Shown piece after piece: positions 13,226 through 24,400 of a DNA stretch of 64,000 bases. Source of the DNA: Synanceia verrucosa. Lineage: Eukaryota > Chordata > Actinopteri > Perciformes > Synanceiidae. The position numbers and the translations under genes are program-made. Location: positions 14,988,007 to 15,052,006 of the forward strand of contig CM056569.1 in NCBI GenBank assembly GCA_029721515.1, given 5' to 3'. Every line of letters begins with the position of its first letter. Position 1 is the first letter of the stretch. Under the pieces are notes generated by a model, which saw only the letters and a list, made by a program, of their open reading frames with translations, made no database searches and was not told where the DNA came from.

Positions 13226-13299
13226 ATGGAAGTAGCAGTCTGGACTGATATACCATGCTTGACAAATTTATTGAAGCACCACCACACTGTAAGGTCTTC

Positions 13300-13584
13300 A
13301 GTTCAGTCTGTGGTGACTTGGGAATTGGAGGATTGCTGGTTAAAGTCCAGGTCGGATCAAGTGTGGAGAGTGGACTGGTAGCTGGAGAGGAACCAGTTCC
13401 TCCTTTGAGCAAGGCACCAAACCCCCCCAACTGTTCGGGGTGCCTAGATATGAGTCAGCCTCCTCACTCTGACAGCTCTCCACTAATGTATGTGTGTTTC
13501 ATAACCTGTGTGTGATGTGCAAAAGAAAAATATACTAACAGAGAAAACTGTAATTTCCCTCACTGAGGGATTAATAAAGTCATC
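13300..13584 (+). mobile_element. Second fish SINE, diverged, with L2/Rex-like 3' tail
   Basis: The body GAGCAAGGCACCAAACCCCC, the segment about CTCTCCACTAATGTATGTGTG and the terminal AATTTCCCTCACTGAGGGATT followed by AATAAAGTCATC are hallmarks of a widespread fish SINE whose tail is shared with a LINE partner. The head is eroded: GGTTAAAGTCC stands where a B box would be. It begins right after the TSD of the preceding SINE. The 5' boundary is approximate and no TSD was found. Confidence 0.7.
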
Positions 13585-13589
13585 TTTAA

Positions 13590-13890
13590 TGCTAGAATAT
13601 AATTACTGTTGTTTTCAAATACCAAAGTCCAGTTATTTGCTGTCATTGCTGAACAGAAAATGTGTTTTAGTGGTTGTTTGTTATTCTGGATTCATTTCTG
13701 ACTTCTCAGTGAATTCCAGTGTTCTGGATCAAATTTGGGTCTAAAAAGGTGAATTCAGTTTAAATTCCTCACTCCTGTTCAAGATGGTGACGAGTAGTGA
13801 ACTCAGTGAGGAAGAAAGAGTCCAGATGAAGTGAATGAAGTGATGCTGGAGGATATTTGCTGCTCTGATTTATTTGTTAAGCACTGTACA
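13590..13890 (+). repeat. Diverged dispersed repeat, copy a
   Basis: It shares CCAGTTATTTxCTGTC, GAACAGAAAATGTGTTTTAG, TGATGCTGGAGG and ATTTGTTAAGC, in the same order, with 31878-32116. The two are old copies of one unidentified repeat family. No coding capacity or clear ends. Confidence 0.55.
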
Positions 13891-16800
13891 TAGATATAAC
13901 CATGTCTGCATCCTAATTGTGCATTATTGAGGCTGCTGTTGTCTGAACAGGCAGAACAGGCATTTCAGTGATATCAGTCGTTTGTGAAACAGTAGAGGCC
14001 TGTGTTCATCAGACCTGAAAGCAGGAGGAGGCTGCAGCTAGATGTGGAGATGGGGAGCGCAGAAAAGGTGGAGAAACAGGCAGAAAACAGAGGGGGGAGA
14101 GCAGCGAGCATAAGCATGTCCCTTTCTAATGACAGAATTATGACCCTGCTCCATCTGCCACTCAGTCACAAACCAGCCAATCAGTGGTGGTTCTGTTAGG
14201 CACTCCCATCTGCACTCACCCCACAATCAAGCATGCAATCAAATGCTCACATGTCAAGGAGATGGGGTGACTCATGGTTTGGGCTCAGATTTCATCACGT
14301 TCCCCTCATGTGCAGCAAGCAGTGCTGTTTGTCACTTTGGTAATTTGATTTGATTTGTCCTCCAATATTGATGCAGAATGGAAGCTTTGTCTCTTGTATT
14401 CAGACGCCTTGCAGTGATCAGTAATTTCAATTTCGAGTCCTCTCCGCCTCCCCTCTCACTCAAACCACTTGCTAGTGAAAACCATCACATCCTGATCACA
14501 ATCTGGCATGGGGGCTGGCATCCCGCGCTTCTGCCAAGACAACAAAACGTGTGACTGGCTCTGTGTGTTAGTGTGTACGCCACTTCCTGTTTTGGGAACA
14601 AAATGCCGCGTGAAAATAGTTTGGCACGTTGCACAGATCACATCACGACTTTCTAATTTCCTGATACGTTACCTTGGAATGGATTTCTCTTTTTTGATTG
14701 ATTTTTGGCTCTTCTTTGCCACAGTGCTGCACACCTGTCTGTGAATCTGTGCTTAACACTGGCTGTGAAGATGCCATTTGACAACTCGCTGCCTCACTTC
14801 CTCCGCACAACTTTTCTTACCATCTTCTCTTGTCTTTCTCTGCCATGAAATCGTGCCACAGTCTCTTGCCTGCCTGAGCTGGACGAGGCCGGGGTGGGCG
14901 GTTGGTGTATTTGAATGATTTGGTATGCAGCGACAGCACCGTTCTGTTTCATTGCAGGAGCCTTCGCCTTATCTCCTTAATGGATTATGAGCAAGGGAAC
15001 AAAAACAGAGGGAGGCAGAGTGAGAATGATTGGACTCCCTGCAAAGGGCTGGCAGGAAACGGGCTGCAGCCAGATAAATAAAACACTCTGCTTGTACATT
15101 TCCTCTGCCCCTGAATCACAGATGTTATTAAGAAAGAAGACAATGGGAACAGCTTGTAGTCAAGAGTCATTTGAGCTTCTGTAGTCTTTGCGTTCAGATT
15201 TACCTGCTGGCTGCTGGTGCCATAGATGTGTTTTGTGCAGTCCCTTCACTGCTAAGCCCCAGTTGTGTGGTCATTTGTTTTCTGAGACATTAGATGCTAT
15301 CTTTTCATTGCAGCAGCTGGATGTTGAGGTAACCTTAGCCGTCATCGCCTCGGTTAGTCCATCTATGGTCTGAATGTCTGATATACTGACCTCACAGAGA
15401 CAAAGACTGGCATTTTTGCAAGGCATGGTCGCTGAAGTTTTGGCATTGGTTAGTGCTGCTTTAAAGGCCGTCCCTCCTTTTTGTTGTTGTTAGATTGAAG
15501 CATACCTGCATATCTTTGGAAAAGGACTAGATGTAGAACAATTACAGTACCAAAATATGAACCTCGAGCATCCAGAGACTTGAATCTTTTCAAGTCTGAA
15601 GGGTATGTTGCAGAAATACTTGGATAGGAGAATATTTTCTCCATGTTCTCTGCTCTATGGTGAATGATAGCCCAAACAGAAGAGAAGCACTCCAAGGCTG
15701 CATCGCTGCACTTCAGTGACTGTGAAGGGTTAAATTTGGTTTGGATGTTTGCTGGTAGTGCCAAGGGTCATATGTTTGAAATATTGATATTGATCAAGAA
15801 AAATCAGGTTGGCTTGAAACAATATGACCTTGTGGGACTTGTAAGACTTAATGCTGTTGATATTCTGTGTTGCCTGGGGTTAAATCCAGTTTGCTTTAGC
15901 CATTTGGCTTATTTGAGGCCATATTTAAGACACTGTTTCATTTTTCTGAAGGTTTAAGGTTTACTTCCAAGAGTGGTATCCCCAAGACATGGTAGTGTAT
16001 GTTTACGGTGCATGACCTCTGCCAGCTAGGATGTTTAAACACACATTTTACTATTATTTACCGTCCTGGTAGGCATTGTAGTCCCTGATGATCCTCTGTA
16101 CAGTAGCCTTTCCAAACACAAGCTGTATGGAGGATGACATTTTAAACTGCAAGAGCTATTATATGTCCTGTATTGTTCTTGTAAACACTGCTGCTTTACC
16201 ATTGTGCATACTAATGCACACAATTATGCAACAACATATCAGTCAGGTCCCTTTATTCTCTTTGTGATATTTGTACGTCACCTACTTTGAGTTCTGAACT
16301 TCAGCTGTTCGGCCTGCTGCTTCACTTAGTGGCCGTTTTGATGGTGTGGTTGGTATTTCTGAGGATGATTGTGCTGCGACTGGATTGGCTACAGTTGTGA
16401 TTTATGTCAGGATTGTATTTCCAAAGATGTCCTGAAATAGTTGTTATTCATTTCATAATATTATGAACGCTGTCATGTCTGGATTGTCACAGAATGTGAA
16501 GTGCTTTGCTCAATACTGTGGCCTGATTCAGAAGTTACTTCATGTTGCTTAACTATTGATCAGCTCTTTGTGGATATCTTTTAAATCTATTGATCTGTGG
16601 TTCTGGCTAGATGTGTGCACTATAGCCTACAGTTAGAACTACATATTTGGGTCTGGTGTTGTGATGATTTATGTGAGAATAATCTTTTGCTTTGGGTTTT
16701 TGACGGGGAATCCAAAGTGTTTGACCCTATAGTGTTTTTTCCAGGTTTCTGTCTGACCCTCTTGCAGAGATTTGATGCGTTTTTGTTTTGTTTTTTTTCT

Positions 16801-17003
16801 GATTTGTACCCAGTAAGAGATGAGGAATCCAGTTCAAGCCTTTTCTGCCAAACAGTTCTGTGTGTTCCATAAGTACTCCAGAGGAAAAAAAAGCATTTGT
16901 GAGAGCAATAGCCTTCGGGGGTTGCGCCAAATAAAAATGCTTTTTTTTCTAAATCCCCCACACCTCACTCAAGAAGTGTTTGCTTGTTTTCTGTTACTAT
17001 TCG
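13891..17003. other. Intronic sequence before microexon 1, no gene recognised
   Basis: No repeat with definable ends and no exon signal recognised. The open frames here (about 60-113 codons) have no family features. Confidence 0.5.
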
Positions 17004-17052
17004 CTCTCTCTTTCTCTCTCTATCTCTCTCTATCTCCTTTTCTCGTTTTTTA
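17004..17052 (+). promoter_or_regulatory. Intronic CU-rich (PTB-type) tract upstream of microexon 1
   Basis: A run of CTCTCTCTTTCTCTCTCTATCTCT-type sequence, about 155 nt before the exon, contains several UCUCU cores. PTBP1/2 are known to bind UCUU/UCUCU clusters next to neuronal cassette exons and repress them. The acceptor tract itself (17155-17206) and the intron just downstream (17290-17530) are also pyrimidine-rich. That PTB regulates this exon is inference from motif and position. Confidence 0.45.
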
Positions 17053-17206
17053 CCTTTGATTTGAACTCTGACATCCAAGTCTGCCCCAGGATGTCTGTCA
17101 CAAACTGCAGTCCAACGTTGTGACAATGCTTTTTTTCTTCCCGTGCCTTTTATGACCTTCTTTTCTTCCTCTTTCTGTTCTTTTTTTCTGTTTTTTCCCT
17201 TTCAAG

Positions 17207-17236
17207 GTCTGGCGCACCTGACGTTAAACGACCAAG
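17207..17236 (+). CDS. nrxn2: Neurexin SS1 microexon 1 (30 nt, encodes LAHLTLNDQ)
   Basis: Alpha-neurexins are presynaptic adhesion receptors with LNS and EGF domains. SS1 is an alternatively spliced insert between EGF-A and the second LNS domain, and inserts there tune partner binding. Seen here: a branch-like TATGAC about 50 nt upstream, a pyrimidine tract with no AG until CAAG at 17203-17206, 30 nt of exon, then GTATGG. The exon starts at the second base of a glycine codon and ends on the first base of the next one, so skipping keeps frame. The peptide matches the SS1 microexon of vertebrate alpha-neurexins, which I recall as GLAHLMMGDQ in neurexin-1 and a variant with AHLTLN in neurexin-2. 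The paralogue call rests on those few residues and is tentative. The flanking large coding exons are not in the window. Intron retention would read through to a TGA at 17521. Confidence 0.82.
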
Positions 17237-20200
17237 GTATGGGTTCATTCCTATTTTGGTTCTGGTTTTTTAGAGGAACTGACTCAGCCTCCAACCCCTC
17301 CAATCTGCCGCTTTCCCCTCACAATATCCTCCTCTGCTTTTTACCTTCTCTTGGTGCCATGTCCCTCCATTTCTTCCCAAATCCTCCCTTGTCTTTTTAC
17401 CTGCAACATCCTCCCCTGTTGCTGTGCCCCTCTTCCTCTCCTTCCTCATCTCCCTCTTTTTTTGGTCGTTTCTCCTACTTTTCCTCCCTCTCCCTTCTGC
17501 CATGTCTTTGTGCTTTTCTGTGACCTCCACCAATGTTTGTCCCACCCCTTGTCCTGTCCTATGGCTCACGTCCTGGACCATCACCTCTGACCACCTTTGA
17601 CCCCGATGACCTGAACCCGGGGCTGAAGGTAACACTTTTCTGCTATCCCTTCTGCTTGGGTTTTAACAGAAACTTAAAAAAGGAATGAAAAACTGCTGAT
17701 TCTATTGGAAATGTGTTGTTGGTCAAAGTTACAAAAGCAAAGCGTGTCCACAATCCCATTCACTAACACTTCAAGGTGAAAGTGTTGTCGAATGTGCAGA
17801 GTTTCTCTTCACCACTCTGCTGACATTCCCATTGTTTGGCATACCGATTTAAAGGGCTGATACAACCTTAAACTGTGTGTTAAATTATGTGTTAGACATA
17901 TATGAGAAACTGTGTCTGCAATGTTGCTATGAACCCTGAGTGTTATGTTTGATGCTATGTTGTGTACACCTTACGCCACAGCTGTTTACAACACCACACT
18001 TCTCTCTATCTCTCAGCCTTTATGCTCTTCATCCTTTTGTGCATTTTTTTTTTCAAAGATGCTATTTCAATCATGAACAACAGACCTTTAACGTGGAAAT
18101 GTGATGTCACATTGTGTACTCACACAGTCAAAATGCATTTAAAACCACACCAAGCTCCAATCAGACTGTTTTCCATCCCTCACAGTTATGTTCTCCTCAT
18201 TCTCTGACCTTTCTCTTCCTCTGGCCTCCCATGAGGACTGTCCATGGGAAGAAGTGAAAACAGTGTTAAAGCAAAGTTCACAAGAGAGAAAGGAAGTGAA
18301 CAAGTGCAGCGAGTGAATGTCCTGACCTTTACTGGTGTGGAGAGAGCTTCTTCTTTTCTGCCATCATAGTCTGTGATTCATATAGACTTGAGCAAAAATA
18401 CCGTTTCCTCCTCCTGATTAATCTCAAGTGCTTTCCCATTATCTTAAGATACTGAACAGATGATAAAAAAGCTCAGGTTTCACTACCGAGTTCACAGAGT
18501 GACTGGCCTCGGTTTCAAAAGACGACTCCGACTTCTAGTAAATCCTGGTGAATTAATCTCTCCACCCATTCATTCATTCTTGTTCATTTGTCAGTTTTTA
18601 GCTCGCATAAAGTGAGGAAAATATTATGCTATTGTATCTGGACTCTTTACGGTTAATTCTCACTGTATTTTATACAGAAAATGGAGATTAGTTCTTACGT
18701 CAACTGCAGCATCCATCATGAGACTCCAAATCTAAAAACTGAAGGTAAAATGCTTCCTCTCATTTGCTCAGTAGCCGCGTTTTAACTATCACTGAGTGAG
18801 ATCTACCAGTTCACTCCTCCTGCAGAACAAGGCTCAATACAAAGACAGAATATATTCCTCTATCCCCGGCAGACATGTGCTGCCATCAGCAGATGAATCA
18901 CGACCATAATCCCTTCATCTCTATGCAGCCTCTGCTCTGCCTTCATGTAAGATCTGCCGTCATTTAACTCTGATCCCTGTCTGTTGTCCAGTCCAAACTG
19001 GGCTGACTGTTTACTCCAGCCACTCGCTTGAAGCACGATGAAAACACACCAAGATAATAGAAAATACCAGAAGAATGGGAAGCCTGACATTAGAGCATCT
19101 ATCCATCTCCCATCATCCCCCCTGAGACATGCACTGATCTCAACATCATTCGTTCAGGCTCTGATGCACCACGTCCAGGGCATAGATGTGCCTTTCCTGC
19201 CCCCACAAGCAGCAGGATCTAAAACTTGAAAGATGGCTCACACTGAAAATTCCATAACTTTTTTTTTCAATAGACAGAGAGAGAGGGCAGAGTTTGTGGA
19301 AGATAAGGTGAGGAAAAAAAGGTGTGGAGAATAAATAGAATCTGTCAGAGCTGTGCATGTCAGCTCTGTCTTATGGTACTTTCTGAAAAACAGTTAATAA
19401 AAATCTCCAAATCAGTTGCAGGTATTCAGGGGAGGTCTAATGAATAATTCTGTGAGGAGACACAAACAACTACTGTTTTTTTATTATTATTGTGTTTCCT
19501 CATCAAGACTGACCCATGCTAGCTAGATTAAGGCTACAATAAGAAAACAGCAAAACTAGGTCTATAACCTGGATGGATTCCACGTTATTGGAGTTCAAAG
19601 TAACATAGCTGATTATGCTGGTTTCATCAAACAGTGCCTTGCAAGCCATTTTTATTGATCAACCTGCAGCCAAGCATTAATACAGTGTTTGTTCCCTATG
19701 GACAGGCCAAAATCATCTAAACAGAGGGAAATCAATAAACCAATTTGGTGAAGGCAGTAACGTGTGACATGTTAGTGAATTAGATGATTTTCACCAGAGG
19801 ATTTAGGCACCTCTCATCTTCCCAGACATCACCTTTTTTAAAAATCTGTATGTGCACATGTACGTGTCCGTGCATGTCAGGACACAAAAAGAATAAGGGT
19901 CTTGGTCAGTGTTAACGATCAGAGGCGGTGCCTCAGCTGTCACATAATCAGGCCAAGAAAATCAATGTCAGTGTCTTCTCAAACCGGAGGCTGTCCTTCA
20001 CTTCTGCAGGAAGGACAAACCTCAGGCCTCAGTCTCTGCTGATCTCTATCTACCTGCTGGAAGACTACTGCCCACCTCTTGCTTGGGAGGAAACAGATTA
20101 CATTCAACAGTAAAATGGTGATTAGCATTTGACAGACGTGAATTCAAGCGCTAATCAAAGTCTCTGTGATAAACATGGCCCTAAATGTGTGAAGAACAAA

Positions 20201-20765
20201 TTAAACAATGCTCTCTCCAGAATCTTGAAAAGACTTTATTCTTGCCATAGACTTTGACAGACACATTTTCATACCAAAACATAAGCATAAATGATTACCT
20301 GGTACGAGGGATCTTTTGGATTTTATTTGGAAGAAATAGGCTGGGATTATGTCACAACATAATGTCACCACTCTTAACACTTTATTCATCTAAAAAAGGA
20401 CATTGAGATGATGAGAGAGTTTTCAATTTTAGATTGTGAAGACTTAATGTAAGAACAACATAAATAATGCAGGCAATAAAGAAAATAGTAACAAATATTG
20501 TGAGAAAACTTCCTTTGTGATGGGATTAACTCTGCAGGAATACATTTCACACTACATTAACAACAGGAATAAAGGGTCGATAATCAATACTTTTTATTGC
20601 ATCACAGTATTGGGAATGTTTTTTTTCATACTCAGGAAAATATTTGAGGTTGATTATCAACAAATGTAGTTAAGTTAAAGTTCTAAGTTAAACAATACCT
20701 TTTGTGGAAATAATGTATAGCACTGCAGCACATTGTCAGTCAGCATCATTGTAACCGACAACTTG
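17237..20765. other. 5' part of the 32.9 kb intron; pyrimidine-rich start
   Basis: The first 400 nt are strongly pyrimidine-rich. There is no AG dinucleotide between about 17287 and 17626, where an AG is followed at once by GTAACA. An exon-like interval of 67 nt lies at 18678-18744 (see findings). The rest shows no gene or bounded repeat. Confidence 0.5.
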
Positions 20766-20768
20766 TTA

Positions 20769-21451
20769 AGGCCAGTTTATAGTACTCCGTAAAGTGCCGT
20801 ACGTAGAGACGGAGAGCCCTCTGTGTCGCCAGGGAGACTGACTGAGAGCCTCTCCATCGTCTCCGGGCGCAGGAATTTTTTTTAACTGTCCGTCAATCCG
20901 TCAAGGGAAGACGGAGACAACAAGGGCTGTGATTGGTCCTCTAGTTAAACCCTGCTGTGAAATGCAGCCCCTCTCCCTACACACAAACAGACAGGTCTCC
21001 TCTGCAGCAGCACGGACAGGACAGGAACTAAAGTATCGATTATCCTTGTGAAAGGCAAATCAAACACATTCAACTTGCTCAAAAAAATCCATTTAATTCA
21101 TTTAGTAATTATGGCTGGGGTATATTTCCACAGAACATACCGAAAGTTGTTGGTTTGCATTCATTATTATCCGATTTTATGTTGAGAAGAAAGAGGAAGA
21201 GGAGCTTTAAAGACTGTAAGCAACCAATGCTCTTCTCCTCTATCCCTCACAAATAATTACATCATAAAATAGTATTTTCTCCTGCTTTTATCTGCGATAT
21301 TAAGGTGAATTGCTTCACCTTCCGAGGGGGTGCATTTTAGCGCAGGGCTGCACAACACGCAGCAGGACAGAGAAGTGCAAGTGCTTGAGGGGTCTCCGTA
21401 GCTACGGGGTCGGATAACGTATTACGCAGTCGGAGAAGTATATTCCAGCCT
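20769..21451. mobile_element. PIF/Harbinger-like MITE (non-autonomous DNA transposon)
   Basis: The left end AGGCCAGTTTATAGTACTCC and the reverse complement of the right end, AGGCTGGAATATACTTCTCC, form imperfect terminal inverted repeats. The element is flanked by TTA at 20766-20768 and 21452-21454, the 3 bp TWA duplication typical of PIF/Harbinger. At 683 bp it has no transposase frame, so it would depend on an autonomous relative. Related terminal sequence recurs inverted at 47417-47472. Confidence 0.78.
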
Positions 21452-21454
21452 TTA

Positions 21455-24400
21455 CCAAACCATACCACAGCAACAGTGAAAAATGTTAAGCTTCAGAATT
21501 CTGTGACCAAAATATTTTCACACACTGAGCAGTGTGAACTACTGACTGTGGCTGTACCGAATTTCACATAAATGCGTGACTTTGGAAATCACATCGTATC
21601 ATTCTCTATTCTCAATAACCACATTATCAGGAGTTTGAAATGTTTGGCTCACACAAGTCAGAAACAGTCCTACGCAGGAGTCTGAGTCTACAAAACTGTA
21701 TACCACTGATAATATTAGTGCAGCCTGATCTACAGAAATACCAGGTTTAAACTCAATGAATAGAAGTGCAAAAAAGGTCAGAATAAAGCTGTGTGGCATT
21801 CAAATGTTGTTTTAGAATTCAAATGTCACCGTTAGGAATGAAGCTTTGAACTATTTGGTAGAGCCCTAATGCAAACTGTATTACTGTGTCTGTTACACAG
21901 TAACTCTTAGCAGGATAATGGTACACATGAAGCTCCATTAGCAAACCATACCAGTGACATGTGGTGAGGTTCATGGCTGGTGGGGCTCTGACTCCTCTGG
22001 AGTCAGATTTACAGTTGTAAGAACTGAAAAGAGCATCTTATTTTACTATTCATCCAGCAGCAAGCAGCTGGTAATGCTACATTACATTACACTTACACCA
22101 ACACAAACATACAGCTGAAAGCCTCTATCCAGCATTGTCACCCCTATGAAACAAAAATCAAACCGTAAGCAATTGTTTAGGGATTTAAAGAAAACACAAA
22201 ACAGCACACGCTGCGTTTGCTTGTTGCTGTGTGAGCAAAGGGAAGCACCGCAAAATCCACACCTTAATGCTTTGGTCTAACATGCATTTAATGAGAGTGT
22301 AAGAGTTTGGAATCATAATAAAAGCATGTAAAATGAATCAGATATAAAGTTTAAGGAACGTTGGATTCTGTGCCTGATATAAAGTGGTCGCTGCTGGTTC
22401 CCACCCCTCGGTTTTCTTATGATCACTTCTTACATGTCTTATGGCAGTTATCCATCTCTGTCTTCGTTCAGGATCTTTGGGAATCCTGTAAAATGATCTT
22501 CCCTTTATTCATCCTCAGCTGTTCTGGCATCCAGGAGCACATCAGCTATCAACCATATCCCTGCAGGCTGCGAGATCCCTGGCAGTAGTTTAAACAAAGC
22601 GCTTTACTACCAAAATGGCGGTGTTTTGGTTTTGACAGTTGGGTGCCGGGATTGTGTTATGTCAACTCCCGGAGCTCTATTTCTTCTGTTGAAGCCAGCA
22701 ATGCAGCTAGAAAGCACCTGTCAGTTCATGTACGCCCCCCTGAGGTGCAGCAGAGTACTGCCTGCCTCACCTGCTGACTTTTCTCTGCGCTGTATTGTAC
22801 GATCAGCAGGAACAGCTCTCTCAAACATACTTTAAAGACATTACACAGACTGTAGAGAGTCATGCTGTATAACAAATATTTCTGTAAAGGTCATATTGGC
22901 GGATGTACTAAGGAACAGAAACGGGCACGCGTCATGTGACCCAGTTTGTATTGGATCGCACAGTCAGATATGAGACACAGCTCTCCACTGCCTCAGCTGT
23001 GGTTTCTGCCCTGTATTTGATAGCGAAATACTCAAATTCATCGATTTTTACTTCATAAAATGTCAAAAACGTGTAGAGTCAGACTAAAAATGCATCTTTA
23101 ACACAGATCAGTGGAAAATATTAGAGTAAAAATAGTTGACACTATTTGTCTCATTAAACTCAATTAATAGTAAAACTAACTTTCCAATTTATTGTGCAGT
23201 GTGTATTATAGTATGTGCTAATAGAGAGGTAGCCTCTTTCCTTGGCACAGCAGTCTCCAAGGTGTTCATGTGTTGCTCTCAACAGCTGCCCCGAAGGTGT
23301 TTCAGCTTTAACAAACTAATTAAGGGCCTTTAAATAATTAAAACTGCCGTTCCAATAATAGACAAAAATGTGCAAGTTAATGGCTCTAAATTGCCAGCAT
23401 TTCCGGCCCCTTGGCTTTGGAACTGCCAATGCTTTTGCACACGGACCATTTGGCTTCTATGTTTATGCAGTCCCCCACCGCCACCATTGTCTTTTTTTGG
23501 GGAGGCCAGCACAATGCATCCTGGGAATCAAATTAACCAGGCCCTGGGAGATTGTCTCTTGGCAGGTTTAATGTAGATCTCCTTGGAGATACTGTGGGTG
23601 GAAAATGAAGGGAATATCCAGTCTGATTCGTATCTAACCTCAAATGTAATAGACTAGGTCCAGGTCTTGAGATAGCCATCTCTGTCTGAGCTCACTGAGG
23701 GCAGTTTATAGAGTTCATGTGCCACTGTGTTTGGTCTAAGCTATTTAAACACACCGAGGAGGGCACTAAGAGTGAAACTGACAGAACATAATTCATCTAA
23801 CATATCATAATTATGATATATCAGATCAGTATTCACCTTTAGTAAAAATATGGTTGAATGAAATCTCTCATTTGGGGAATAGAGACTGTGCTTACTCCAC
23901 TAAGCTGAAACAACAAGTGGCTAAGGCTTAACATGTTGGCAGAGAAAAGCAGAGATGCCTGCAGTTTTATTTAAATAATGACACCGCAGTGGGGGTAATG
24001 GCATCTAAACAAAATGTAATAGTTTGCAGGTTCAGTGTTAAAGCTGCTGATCAGCGTGAGATTGAGGGGAAAATGCTTCAGAGGACCAAATGTCAGTGAC
24101 TAAAATCAACCAAATATATGGAATGTTCTGAACATTGAAAATTATTTTTAAATTATTTTCTGTGCCCGTTTGAGTCTTACTGTAGCACTTGATGCTAAAC
24201 AGGTGATGGTATTTTTTTTTATTTTTTTTTATTTATTTATTTATTTTTTATTTTTTTTAGAATGCATTCACCAAACTAACTGCGTAGAAATACATCAGGA
24301 ATAAGAACTTCATTTGAATAATGAATAACTCCACTGGGGTTGTTTTGTATTTCTTGTTAAGGGACACCTTCAGTGCTGCTGTTAGTTATACTGCTGTTAA

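Noticed and set aside
17143..17523. 126-codon + strand frame that contains the microexon peptide
   Set aside because: Only the 30 nt between the acceptor and donor match neurexin. The rest is translated pyrimidine-rich intron.
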